Shown here in pieces: positions 1-10,507 of a DNA stretch of 23,658 nt; position 1 is the first letter of the stretch; every line of letters starts with the position of its first letter. The DNA is from Lunasporangiospora selenospora (taxonomy: Eukaryota > Mortierellomycota > Mortierellomycetes > Mortierellales > Mortierellaceae): positions 1 to 23,658 of the forward strand of contig JAABOA010000032.1 of NCBI GenBank assembly GCA_015680635.1, given 5' to 3'. The notes beneath the pieces were generated by a model, which saw only the letters and a program-made list of their open reading frames with translations, was not told the DNA's origin and made no database searches. The position numbers and the translations under genes were made by a program.

Positions 1-1761
1 CCTGGCCCTCTCGGATAATAAGCTTGAGTCGTCATGATATTCGACTCTGTCAGCTTGTCGTTCATGTTGTGCAGGAACTTCCTGTTCGCTATCGGATGTG
101 TTCCTGATGAACGAGAAAAAAGAAGATAGGGATCATACAGAGCCTCCAGATAGTTTATTTTATTTAGTATTTTTCTCGATCAATAGTAAAAAAGAAGGAC
201 ACACACATCTACGGCCACTGGTTCGAAGACGACGGAGAATGGTATTTTATTCGTGATACGTCCTCTTCATGGGCTTTACTTAAATTCCACTCGATAACTT
301 TGGTATTTCGAGCTCAATTCCCGTTCAACCAATTATAATGGCAGGTTATTATGTGTCGTTTGCTTTGTTATAACGCGAGAAAAAGATGAATGGGTCGAGC
401 TATGTATATTACGGAAATCGTTCAAGGATCATGATATGTTGAGCAGGAAAAGGGGGGCGAGTGCGCGCAAGACGGAGAAGGTACAGGAACAAAGAGATGA
501 AATGGTAGAGAGGGTGAGCGCAAATCTACGGGAAGACTTTTTTTTTTTTACCAAATTATTTGTTCCTGTTCAGGCGCCTCCATGAACATTAGGCAATGTA
601 CTTCCTCGATATCATGACAGAACTTTAATGCATTGGTAAGTTTCTGTGTAATCTTAATCTGATTACACTCATCCTACACACGGATCTCGTCCATGTACAC
701 ATGATTGCGACCCGATCTCTTCTTGACAACGCCTTTACACATGCAAATTTGTCTTTGCTACCATCTTTTTCACACAGAAAGATTATGCTGAAATCGAGGG
801 ATGACTTTGTGCAACAGGATTCAATGTGGATCCAGTTATTCTTTACCAGTATGTATCATGTCTCCTATCTACCGCCCACAAACACCCATCTATGTCTCCA
901 TGATTAAAAAGTTGTCGCTCCAAGGATGTAAACAGTGGACAGCGCAGATGTTTAAAACGCATCCCGTTTGGTTGGGTTGATCGAGGCCGTAGTTGCGCTT
1001 TTTTATTTATTTATTTATTTTCATTTCATTTGCAATTAAGGCTGCCCGCTTTCTGTGGGTTAAAGATAGGAAGTGAGGAGAATAGAGGGTTTGGCAGAGG
1101 AAGGAAGGAAGAGGAACACAAACAATGCGCAACACAGATAAACAATAGTCTTCTCTCCATGTTCTCATTGTTTACCTCGCTGTGTTGCCCGTTGGTTTCC
1201 AACATCTTGAAAACAAATCTAGGTAAGCCAACGTATGTTTACTAGTGGATACACCTATCTAGTTGACCCGGCTCTCTAACGCAAGGATCCGAAGGATTGA
1301 GAAAGATCAAGGAGTCATTGCATCTTTCCCAAAACCAAATGTCTTTTGAGTTTGGGAGGAGAGAGGGAAAAGAGCGAGAGGCGGGAAAAAAAGAGAGAGA
1401 TGGCCCGCTCTTAACGAAGACTGTTGATTGAGTTTGAGCATTAAAGCACACGGGGAAAGGAAAACTGAGACGGGAGATTGCACAAACACATGCATAGATG
1501 GAAGTAGATTTGCCGAGGTCACTTGCCCCTAAATTTCTTTTTGAGCGAGGAACAGGGAGGGAGGGCGGCTCTCAACAACCGGTCCTTTGACCCAGTCTGT
1601 CCATCTTTCCTTCTCCGAATGTCGACATATAAAAACACGCAAAAATAAACAACCTCCGCTTTTGTACCCTGCATCTTTGTTCGCACTTTTTCTTTCACCC
1701 ACCCTCCCTCACCGTCAAGGCTCCTATCCAAACCAACGCCGATTCCATAAAGCAAATTACC
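1..1761. other. Upstream intergenic region, no gene seen
   Basis: No reading frame here starts with a convincing ATG and resembles a protein family; the short frames have biased, low-complexity composition. The stretch holds T-rich tracts (for example 540-550), a TTTA microsatellite at about 1000-1020, and a purine-rich strand asymmetry at about 1355-1405. The last 140 bases are pyrimidine-rich and hold a TATA-like element, which fits the promoter and 5' leader of the transporter gene that follows. No tRNA was recognised. Confidence 0.6.
1628..1634 (+). promoter_or_regulatory. TATA box of the NiCoT gene
   Basis: A TATAAAA element lies 127 bases upstream of the ATG. It is followed by a pyrimidine-rich leader (about 1660-1715) of the kind found near fungal transcription starts. 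The motif is seen directly; its use is inferred. Confidence 0.45.
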
Positions 1762-3048
1762 ATGACACGTTGGGGCGGATTGAGTCTACTGCACAGGAAG
1801 GCTATCATCACAATCGGATGCCTGGTATTAGTTAATATCATCGTATGGATCGCGGCGGCCATCATCGCCAAATCATACCCCTCGTTGCTCGGATCAATGG
1901 CAGTAGCTTTCACACTTGGTCTGCGACATGCCGTCGATGCCGACCATCTCGCAGCCATTGACAATGTGACCCGCAAACTAATGTACCAACAGCAAAGACT
2001 TAAGCGGGAATCCTCAACAAAGACTCCGTCATCACCGCCCGTCTGCGTGGGTCTCTTCTTCTCTTTGGGTCACTCGACCATTGTAGTGGTCGCCACGGTG
2101 ATTTTAGCGGCAACTGCGACGGCTCTCAAGGACAAGCTCGATGCCTTTGGCGAGACTGGCGGAATTATTGGCACATCAGTGTCTGCCGCGTTCTTGTTTT
2201 TGATTGGTATCATTAACTTGGTTGTCCTGGTCCAAGTCGGCCAAGAGTTGTATTACGTTCACAAGACAGGAGAGTACCATTACTTTGACCCTATTCAAGA
2301 AATCATCCCAGCCAGCGAGCGGTCAGAACAGCAACAGCAAAATGGAGCCGCTGGTACCGAGGAGGAAATCAAGTCGTCGCAGTCATCCATTAACGTGAAT
2401 GAGCAACCAAACCAACAACAGCACTATCGTAAACCAGTTCAGGCGGGGGGCCTGTTTGCTCGTCTCTTCCGACCATTGTTCAACCTGATTGATCGCAGTT
2501 GGAAGATGTACCCGCTTGGAGTGTTGTTTGGGCTTGGCTTTGATACAGCAACCCAAGTAGGTGTTTTGGGTATTGCTGCTGTGAGCGCACACCAACAGTT
2601 CTCGATGGGAGTCATCCTTATTTTCCCGGCCCTCTTCACTGCGGGCATGTCGTTGATCGACACCTTGGATGGAATACTGATGGCAAACGCATACGGCTGG
2701 GCTTTTGTCAACCCGGTCCGTAAGTGGTACAATTTTGTGGTGACACTGATGGGTGTCCTGGTCGCATTCGTCGTGGGTTTTGCCGAACTGTTTGCACTGC
2801 TCGCAGAGCAACTGAGCCTTGAGGGCGATTTTTGGGATTTCTTTACAATACTGGCGGACCACTTTGGTATAATCGGCTACGTAATTATCGGACTCTTCGT
2901 AGTAACCTGGTTCATCGCCGTTGTTGTGTATAACTATGGCCCGCTCAAGGACCTTGAGGAGCGCGTAGTGGTTATCCAGCATACATCTATGTCTCCAACT
3001 TCTCCCGGCGTAGCTTCCGATCTTGAGAAAGGCGCCTTGCCAAAATAA
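1762..3048 (+). CDS. NiCoT-family nickel/cobalt transporter
   Basis: Intronless 428-residue polytopic membrane protein. Four family signatures are present in order: HAVDADH at residues 56-62 (the H-x4-D-H metal-binding helix), LFFSLGHSTIVV at 98-109, LGFDTATQ at 258-265, and GMSLIDTLDG at 295-304. About eight hydrophobic segments can be picked out. A Gln/Ser-rich hydrophilic loop (about 166-248) separates the two halves, as expected for the family's central cytosolic loop. The family takes up Ni2+ or Co2+ with high affinity; fungal members such as S. pombe Nic1 supply nickel to urease. Substrate preference cannot be read from sequence alone. The ATG at 1762 gives a short N-terminus with one basic patch before the first membrane helix, and the protein ends in a hydrophilic tail. 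Family call is firm; metal choice is open. Confidence 0.96.
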   Translation: MTRWGGLSLLHRKAIITIGCLVLVNIIVWIAAAIIAKSYPSLLGSMAVAFTLGLRHAVDADHLAAIDNVTRKLMYQQQRLKRESSTKTPSSPPVCVGLFFSLGHSTIVVVATVILAATATALKDKLDAFGETGGIIGTSVSAAFLFLIGIINLVVLVQVGQELYYVHKTGEYHYFDPIQEIIPASERSEQQQQNGAAGTEEEIKSSQSSINVNEQPNQQQHYRKPVQAGGLFARLFRPLFNLIDRSWKMYPLGVLFGLGFDTATQVGVLGIAAVSAHQQFSMGVILIFPALFTAGMSLIDTLDGILMANAYGWAFVNPVRKWYNFVVTLMGVLVAFVVGFAELFALLAEQLSLEGDFWDFFTILADHFGIIGYVIIGLFVVTWFIAVVVYNYGPLKDLEERVVVIQHTSMSPTSPGVASDLEKGALPK

Positions 3049-4631
3049 ACTTTATGCTCACGAATGCAGCCGACCTTTGACTCCCAACCATCCCCCCACA
3101 ATTAAGGTTCATACGTCCAAACAAAAAAAAAGGGCAATCGGAATTACACGCCGTCAACTTTATCCAACGACAATTCTACTGCAGCATCGTGCATCTCCCT
3201 CTCACAAGACACGTTTCCCCTGGTGTTTTGAGTTACTTTGTTACCATTTGATGTTGTTGCAGTAGCAAAAGGAATGTTGTGCACTAGTAGATACTTGCTT
3301 GTCTAGGGTTGGAGTTCTCAGTCTTTACAATCAAAAGAAAAAAAAAATCTCTATCATTCTATTTCTCGCCTTTTTTTTTTCTTAACCATAGACAGAGCTT
3401 CGTAATATGATATTCATGTAACAGATACGAGCCCCACGGACCGACGGTTATCTGATTGTCACCTACAAATCTAGCGGATTTCAGTCTAGAACACATATCA
3501 AATCGCTCGCATTATTTGCCCAGAGATGAGCAATGGCTCTGCGAGGTCTCTACCGAAAGATGGTGTAATATTATCTCCATGCTGTATGCCATTATCTTGT
3601 CGACCTTGATCATGTCCTTTGCTTCTCCGGAATGTACCCGTTTGGCTCCAACTATTACAGTAAGTGCATTAGGGAAAAAAAAACTCTCTCAGGACCTGTT
3701 GTATTTCAAACTGCTGCATCCTCAATCTTGACATCACATTTGAGAACTCTTCTGATTATTCCGATTACTGACTCATTACAAAAGCATGCTGAAACACCCA
3801 TTCAGCTGCACGGTTTTGTAAAGTGAAAGAATATACTCATTAGCTTCAGGAAAGGACAGGTGGCCAAGCCTACATGCGTGTCGCTCTGCTGATTTACACG
3901 CGGGCAGAGCAGGATTTACTTGACAGACTATTTCTTATATTTCTGTACATCCCCGTCAAAAATTCAACAGGGCTAGAGTCGTAGCATTCAATCGTTAGCC
4001 GAGTTGTCGAGGGAGGCATCGATCATTTAGCTATTATACATCATCAAAGTATCTTTTTGAGAGTGAAAGGGATTTGATGCTGACGATTTTGGACATGTGA
4101 TGGATATGACGCTCCAGCGCCTTGATATAAATGGAATAGACCCACCTAGGCTTGACAAGGCCCATCACACCTTCTGCAACAAGAGTAAGAAACGGAAGTC
4201 AACATCACATCTGAAGTCAGACGATTGTGCCAAAACTGTTGAATGCGGTCCTGGCGAGTAAAGCAATACAGATGAGAAGTTGACCGTGAGGGTCGAGGCT
4301 TGCAAAAAAAGATGAGCCGAAACACGAACTCGTTACACTATGAGTTATCAACTATTACACCACAAACTACACTTTCTATACCCTTGGTAACAGTTGCTCA
4401 AAGGTGTAGTCTGGTCAGTCAATCTAGGTATTATGACTAGAGTTGCAGGCACTGGCGTGGTTAGTCTATCGTGGTCAAGTCAGACAAAGAGGAGCAGCAT
4501 ACGCCGTACTCACTGGTGGGGAAAATGAGCGAGAACGAGCACAGCTCCTCCAGCTGGGACTGCTACTATTGTCTCAATCAACATCTTCTGTCCCCTGTGC
4601 ATGTGTGTGCATGTAAAAAGGAATAACATCC
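3049..4631. other. Intergenic region, nothing recognised
   Basis: About 1.6 kb between the transporter and the AN1 zinc-finger gene. The proximal part should carry the transporter's 3' UTR. It contains A/T homopolymer runs (about 3121-3130, 3340-3350, 3371-3380). A 91-codon open frame at 3456-3731 starts at TTG, matches nothing I know and has no splice context, so I do not call it. No tRNA, snoRNA or transposon signature was convincing. Confidence 0.5.
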
Positions 4632-6026
4632 ATGGAGTTTCCAACACTCGGAGCGAATTGTGCTCTGACAAACTGTCAGTCGCTTTCCTTTCTGCCGTTC
4701 CAATGCTCCCTCTGCCATCAAACATTCTGTTCCGCGCACCGACTCCCTTCTGACCATGCCTGCTCTCATTTGCAGGACCATAATGTGGACATCCAAATCT
4801 GCAACAAATGCCAAGAAGTTATTCGCATCACTTCAAGTTTCACAGTTCGTACTTTTGTTGTCTGTCTGTCCCTTCTCTTAACAACACATCAGCAAAAAAG
4901 TAACCGACAGTTGCTTTTTTGCTCCTTGAAATCTTAGTTGAACGAGCACCAAGAGAATGGATGCACAACCCACCTCCTCCCAATCGGCCAATCCCATCGC
5001 GTCCCCTGCGACTTTCCCGAATGCCCTCGCGTCGATCCCGTCACCCACACCTGTTCCGGATGCTCAAGCACATTCTGTCTATCCCACCGTCACCAAACGG
5101 ACCACCACTGCTCCAGACTCCAGGGCCTCTTGCTCCAAAAGCAATCCGAGAACGCCAAAAGAGAACAGCTTCGCCAGGAAATCGCCCTGAAGCATGGCGC
5201 CCAGCAAGCACCATCTTCGTCCCAACCTCCAGTATCAAAGCAAGAAAAGCAATTGGCTGCAGAAAAACGTGCCCAGAATGCCAAGGAGGCTCTCGCGCTC
5301 GCCAAAGCAAGGGCGGCTTCGAGAAACGCTGCCTCCTCTTCCTCTTCCTCTTCAACATCGTCCGAGTCCCCAGCATCGCTCTCGTCGAAACCCAAACCAA
5401 AGACAGCCTCGCGATACGTGGCTGTTATGAAGCTGAAAAAGTCTGCTCTGGTACGTCGTGTGCGCTTTTATTCACTCTTTTTCTCATAGTACTCTTTGAG
5501 CAAGACTGACACTCTTTAAAAAAAAAATAGGGCGAACAAAACATCTCTGTGAAATCTAGACTCTATGTCTCTGTTGGATCTCCCGCCTTTTCCGTGCCAG
5601 ATGGCTCTGCCGTTTTTCTCGACAAGGTACATTATCAGAAATAAGCAATTGGATTCTGTACGACAAATGTTCTGACCTTTTTTTTATTCTACTTTTCTAG
5701 TCATGGTCTATAGGACGAGCACTGGACTATATCGTCAACCTTTTAAACTTGTCGCAGGCCAAGGAAATCTCTCTCGACGCGGAAAAGGTACAGTCAACAC
5801 AAATCATTAACTCTAAAAAAACAAAAAACAAAAAGGCGAACCCACTCTAAGAATAAAACCTCTCTACAAAAAACATATATTTCAATAGCGTTTGACAATC
5901 TTTCATGCAAAAGAGGCTGGAGATATCCCTGCTGCTCTCACCATGCAGAGCTGCCTTGGTGACTTGAAGCAGATCGAAGATGGCGACTTGTTCTTTATGG
6001 CACCCGCAGATTGGTCTTGGGCATAA
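4632..6026 (+). CDS. AN1-type zinc finger protein, ZFAND2/ZFAND1(Cuz1)-like
   Basis: Five exons: 4632-4844, 4938-5450, 5531-5626, 5701-5787, 5889-6026; all introns are phase 0 and the product is 348 residues. AN1 finger 1 uses C10, C15, C25, C28, C33, H36, H42 and C44. A linking C57-x2-C60...H75...C80 set follows, as in animal ZFAND2/AIRAP. AN1 finger 2 uses C94, C99, C109, C112, C117, H120, H126 and C128. Residues about 130-240 are a charged Gln/Lys/Ala then Ser-rich linker. The C-terminus (about 243-348, with SWSIGRALDYIV across the start of exon 4) resembles the ubiquitin-like end of ZFAND1 and yeast Cuz1. Those proteins link Cdc48/p97 and the proteasome in arsenite and proteotoxic stress. 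I infer a similar role. The first intron uses an unusual GTTCGT donor chosen because it alone keeps the frame. Its stop lies 60 bp from that of the convergent AP endonuclease gene. Confidence 0.88.
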
Positions 6027-6086
6027 ACCCTGCTTCAAGAAGGAATTCAATATTGTTAAGTGGTAACCATCGATTTATCTGACCGA

Positions 6087-7405
6087 CTACAGCTCGCCCC
6101 TGACTACTAGCACAATTGGAACATGGTCACTTGCGCCATAACATTCCTCTCGGATAGTGCTCTCTACAACCCTCTTCTCCATCATCTCCTTGTCCGTCAC
6201 AAAGTAGTCCAGTCTCCAACCAATTCCTTTGACCCTGCATTGAAACCGGTACGAGAAATAAGAGTATTGCCCACCTGCCGACTCGTCCTCGCCTTGAATC
6301 TCTCGAAATGTATCCACCAAATCTACATCCTTTAGAATCTTAGAAAACCCATCTCGTTCTTCTTTGGTGAATCCGGCAGACTTTGCGTTGGTCGCTGGGT
6401 TCCGAAGATCAATTGGCTTGTGGCAAACGTTCAAATCGCCCGTCCAGATAATATGTTTGCCCTTCTCCTTCAACTGCAATAGCCACTCGTTCATGGCCAC
6501 ATCCCAAATCATCCTTTCCTTCAGTCGGACGAGTCCCTGACCAGCATTGGGCACGTAACATCCAATCAAATAGGAGGTGGGGTACTCTAATGTCACCACA
6601 CGACCCTTGGTGATCTCTGGGTTTGGGTGGGTAGGAAGTCCTGCTGTGACAGAAATGGGTTTAGTCTTGCTAAACATAGCAACTCCTGCATAGCCCTTCT
6701 TGTCCTGCTCAAAGCCCCACCAAGAGAATGGGTAAACCTTTGGATCGACTAGGTTAAGAAGTGGTTGGTTGACCTTGTGTTCTTGGAGACAGATCACATC
6801 CGCATCCTCAGCATTGATGTACGTTTTAAACCCCTATTACGAGGAGAAGAGAGCGTTAGAATTATATTACAAGAGAGCTGGGGATACAGTTCGTCTCTGT
6901 GTGGGACCAATACCTTCTTCAAAGAGGCATTGAGTCCGCTCACGTTCCAAGAGGTAATCTTGATACATCCTTCAGGAGCCTCAGGCAAGTTCAACGAGGT
7001 GGGCATGGACGTATTTGTAAACGACCCTTCACGAATAGGCGCCTTCTTGGTCGTAGCCTTGCTTGACGAAGAAGCCGCAGCCTTTGTCTCTACTTTTTTG
7101 GTTTCCTTTGCAGGGACCGAGGACTCGTCATTGTCCTGAACGGCTCCTTTTCTCTTGCGGGCATCGGATCCATTGTCGGAATTGTGGTCGCGAGCCCGCT
7201 TCTGAGTAGCAGTGGCGGAAAAGAGCGGCATGGCGATTCTTGTCTTTTTGGTGGCGTTTCGAGTCGACTGTGGCAAGAGAGCAGGTCGGGAAGGTTGCAG
7301 CAATGTCGCAATGCCACGCGTTTTTCCAATGGAGAAAAAAGTGGGCTGCCTGCTTCTCAGCTGCGGCCAAGAGGAGCGAAGAAGTGCTCGAAAACAAGAT
7401 TGCAT
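6087..7405 (-). CDS. AP endonuclease, exonuclease III/APE1 family
   Basis: Two exons on the minus strand, 7405-6914 and 6833-6087, around an 80-bp intron; 412 residues. This family cuts DNA 5' to abasic sites in base excision repair. Expected catalytic positions are visible: N154 in TSWNVSGL, E182 in LQEHK, Y257 in YVPNAGQGL, D297 and N299 in GDLNV, D373 in GWRLDYF, and D400-H401 in ASDHVPI. These correspond to human APE1 N68, E96, Y171, D210, N212, D283 and D308-H309. Residues 1-58 are rich in Arg, Ser and Leu with no Asp or Glu, like a mitochondrial presequence. An internal Met59 is followed by a basic bipartite cluster (K69-R72 and R83-K86) resembling a nuclear signal. A low-complexity Lys/Ala/Ser linker runs to about residue 125. 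It is divergent with the CobW gene and convergent with the AN1 gene. Confidence 0.95.
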
Positions 7406-7520
7406 CTGTTAAGGGTCTTCAACAGAAGTCGTCGTACTTGGACTGTTCTCCTCCTGGAGTCTGAAGTGATAAAGGCGCTGGGTTGGAAATGGGCCGTTGG
7501 CAAAAGGAAGACGATCCGCC
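7406..7520. promoter_or_regulatory. Shared divergent promoter, AP endonuclease and CobW genes
   Basis: Only 115 bases separate the two ATGs, which point away from each other. Both 5' leaders and core promoters must fit here or overlap the opposite coding sequence. No clear TATA box is seen. Bidirectional function is inferred from geometry. Confidence 0.5.
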
Positions 7521-9204
7521 ATGAGTGTTCCACCTCCACCAACCAACATGATCAGCAAAGGCGACCAGACGCCAGTCACTGTCTTTACTGGCTTTGTCGG
7601 CGTGGGCAAAACTGTATGCTCTAATACCCTCGGCTTTTTTTTCTTCTTTAATTCTCGAAACAGAAGCATGCCTGTAACCATGAATTGCTCCTCCCATTGA
7701 ACTCTACAATGTAGACCATCATTCTTTCGTTGCTTGACTCGATGCCCAAGGACTACCGGTTCTGTCTTTTAAAGAACGAATTTGGCGATGTCAACGGTGC
7801 GTTCCCAGCTACTGCACTTTAGTATCCGTCTGTCATCCTTCTTTTACAAACGCAAACCTGTGCTGACTCGACCGCCCTTTCCCTTCTCTATCCTTCAGTC
7901 GACTCTCAAATTGCAAAGCTGTCCAACATTGACGTCCAAGAGATGACGAACGGATGTCTTTGCTGTGTTCTTGTTGGTCAGATGAAAGAGGGTCTTTTAG
8001 AACTGAAAGAAAAATATCAACCCGACAGGATCATTATCGAAACTAGCGGCTCGGCTTTCCCAGGTACCTTCCTCAGTCCCTTCCTCCTCCTTTCACTCAA
8101 CAATTGACCGTCCAGCATTGTCGCCCTGTCGCTAAAGTGTGGAGATATGTTTTTATTTATTTATTGCTAGGACCAATCGCGTGGCAAATTCGAGAGCTTG
8201 CAGATGATGGGTTTGTGCTAGACTCCATTCTGAATGTCGTGGATTGTGTGAACTTTAACGGTTATGCTGATAACAGCTACACCGCACAACTACAGGCCCA
8301 GTACACTGATCTTGTCCTCTTGACCAAACACGAAGGGGTATGTTTCTTGCCTATCAATTTTTTTTCCTGCTCTGCACAAGAATGAACACGACAATAACCA
8401 GACTACCATTCTCCTCTCCTATAGCTTTCCGAACGGGATATCGATCGCGTCATTGATCGCGTTAACGATCTCAACACGGACGCTCCAAAGGTGTTCGTCA
8501 ACAAGAACGAACCCATCTCACCAGACCTGATCTTTGGACTCGACACCAAACTCTTTGATCTCAAGGGCGTCGTCGACCCAAATGCTGATGGAATGCAAGC
8601 TGGAGCCGGTGGAAATGGAGGGGAACAGCACCATTCGAATGAGTTTGACACAATTGAGGTCAGATGCTTTGATAGTAAATTGGGAGGTATCACGCTGGAA
8701 AGCCTTGAAAAGTTTTTAAAGACACTCGCCAAGGATGAGGTGTATCGCCTGAAAGGATTTGTCCGACTCTTGGGAAACATTTCTGCCGATGTCGAGAACA
8801 GCAGTCTAGCAGCCACGGCTCTTGATGTTGAGCACAAGGAGGCAGCAACGACAGTCTGTATTGTGAACCATGCCTTTGGGAAGTGGACCATTGTCCCAAT
8901 CCCAAAGGAGAAAGAAGCAGGTTTGATGAAGAAAGACTGTTGCTCGTCAAATGAGCACGAACACGAACACTCTTCAGGTTCTACCTGTCATGCAGGGAAA
9001 GGATTGCCGGAGCTTCATCTTATTTTCATGGGTGATCTGAGGGCCCTCAAGTATAAACTCATCCATGGCTGTGGATCTGCATACGGTAACGGCCATGCCA
9101 GCTGTCACTTCAGACCCACTCATGAAGTCATTGATTGGGAGGATCCCTTGCCAGAGACCTACAACAACTTTGTAACAGAGATGCTGGCCAAGAAGCAGAA
9201 GTGA
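7521..9204 (+). CDS. CobW/ZNG1-type GTP-dependent metallochaperone
   Basis: Five exons: 7521-7613, 7715-7796, 7899-8063, 8171-8337, 8425-9204; 428 residues. The G3E GTPase features are: Walker A GFVGVGKT at 24-31, a NEFGDVNVDS switch at 52-61, the metal-binding CLCC motif at 78-81, ETSGSAFPGP at 106-115, and TKHE at 165-168 in the place of the usual NKxD. A CobW C-terminal domain follows (exon 5). It contains a Cys/His-rich patch (C341, C342, H347, H349, H351, C357, H358) and further Cys/His near the end, likely extra metal ligands. Eukaryotic relatives (CBWD/ZNG1) hand zinc to methionine aminopeptidase; I do not see their N-terminal CPELVP-type docking motif, so the client may differ. ATG 7521 is the first ATG in frame. 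The stop lies 17 bp from that of the convergent WD40 gene. Confidence 0.93.
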
Positions 9205-9221
9205 ATGGGTTCTTTTTATTA

Positions 9222-10399
9222 TTATTTACAATCAATGATCCCAGTCCTGATCGTGTTATCCAAGTCGCTGGCCACGAATAGACCTTCTAGATCTGCATTA
9301 AAGTCCATTGAAATGATCCCGCTCCTGGCAAACTTGTGGCTCTTTTGTAGTGTCAAAGGGCCCTTGTCCTTGTTGCGATTGAGCCTAGCATTGAAATGAA
9401 TGACAATTAGGAAAAGGTGACACCCACTTTCTGCTCGCGTAAAAGAATAGCATTCTCAAAGACTTACAGGAACACATTGCCTCCACCATCCGTGACCGCT
9501 ACCAGGGACGATTGCTGCGGAACATGTCGTGCTTGCCACAATGTACTATCGTCGCCAGATTGAAGCTGAATAATTTCCTCCGCCAGATTATCCGCTTGCC
9601 ACTGCGAGCTTGATTTTCCGGTCATCACGTCAAACGAATGAAGGGCTCCATGTAATGTGGACGCAATCAAGTTCTTTGGACTGTTCCCGCCATAGTAAAA
9701 CTCGACGGAGCAGACACCGTGCCCAACATTTGTCTCGAACAACACAGCGCACATCCTCAGATCGATAACACGAACATCTCCGTTGTCGTATCCAGCAACA
9801 ATCATCATGTCCTCGACACTTTCCGATTGACCAGCAACCGCCACGCTCCATACATCGCACGACAGAGATTTTGAGGATCCTGACATACTGCGAATCGCGA
9901 TATCCGGTATTGAACTAGCCCGGTTGTGATCCTGCCGCATATCCCAGAGACGAATAGTGCCGTCCCTACAACCAGTGATAAACTCGGGACGTCCAGAGGC
10001 TGCTCCTGCACCGTCCATACAATTGACCACATCATTGTGTGCCCGGAACGTGGACAGCGGTATCTCAGTTCGTGCAAGGTTCCATACTCCAATACGGCCT
10101 TCAAAGTCTCCTGTAAGAAGTTGAGGCGAGGATGTTGAGCGGGTCGGTACACGAAATGTTCCCGATTTGAATTGCGTCCTCTTCTCTGCTTCGGACTGGA
10201 GTATCAGCCTGGGTGACGATGTTCCTCCGGATGAAGTGGTGTGGGCATGCACCTGCAGGACACCAGAGCCGAATTCATTCGAGCCAAGGGAACAAATTCG
10301 GTTAGTGCCCGGGATCCAGAGCACCTGCAGGGGCGTGAATGGCACCGCTTTCGAAGCAGTTTGGGTAAGGTTGAACATGGTGCAAGGACAAATCAGCAT
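9222..10399 (-). CDS. WD40 protein, WDR92/DNAAF10 (Monad) type
   Basis: Two exons on the minus strand, 10399-9468 and 9384-9222, around an 83-bp intron; 364 residues from the first Met, or 357 from Met8 (ATG at 10378-10376), which aligns better with the N-terminus of animal WDR92. WD-repeat blades are visible at LTGDFEGRIGVWNL (95-108), GCRDGTIRLWDM (143-154), AGYDNGDVRVIDLRM (202-216), STLHGALHSFDVM (247-259), TDGGGNVFLL (303-312), and in the last exon ASDLDNTIRTGIID. Segment order and the WQARHVPQ stretch (288-295) match WDR92. In animals and algae this protein works with R2TP/prefoldin-like co-chaperones in dynein-arm preassembly. In a fungus without flagella it may serve another R2TP client; that is inference. 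The acceptor and donor give an intact phase-2 junction. Confidence 0.88.
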
Positions 10400-10507
10400 G
10401 CAACCGAACCCTGTTTTTTGATGAAGCGCGTGGCTTGTATTGCTGAAACCTGTCCTCTTTATTGCTGCATTGATTTCTCTTTTTTGTGTATACTCTTGCT
10501 TTTCAAC
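10400..10507. promoter_or_regulatory. Shared divergent promoter, WDR92-like and ataxin-10 genes
   Basis: A 108-base gap (129 if the second Met of the WD40 gene is used) separates head-to-head start codons. The ataxin-10 side has a T-rich run just before the ATG. No TATA box is evident. Co-expression is inferred from spacing. Confidence 0.5.

Noticed and set aside
215-240. GGTTCGAA word resembling a tRNA T-loop (B box)
   Set aside because: The pairing T-stem sequence does not follow, and no A box or acceptor stem is found upstream.
2383-2982. 199-codon minus-strand open frame opposite the NiCoT gene
   Set aside because: It is antisense to strongly conserved transporter motifs, has Cys/His-rich shadow composition and matches no family; an artefact of the codon pattern on the other strand.
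3456-3731. 91-codon plus-strand frame with a hydrophobic stretch
   Set aside because: It starts at TTG, has no family resemblance and no neighbouring exon that joins in phase.
5041-5400. Minus-strand open frames opposite the AN1 linker
   Set aside because: Glu/Ala-rich translation is the mirror of the Ser/Lys/Ala-rich linker codons on the plus strand; no start context or domain.
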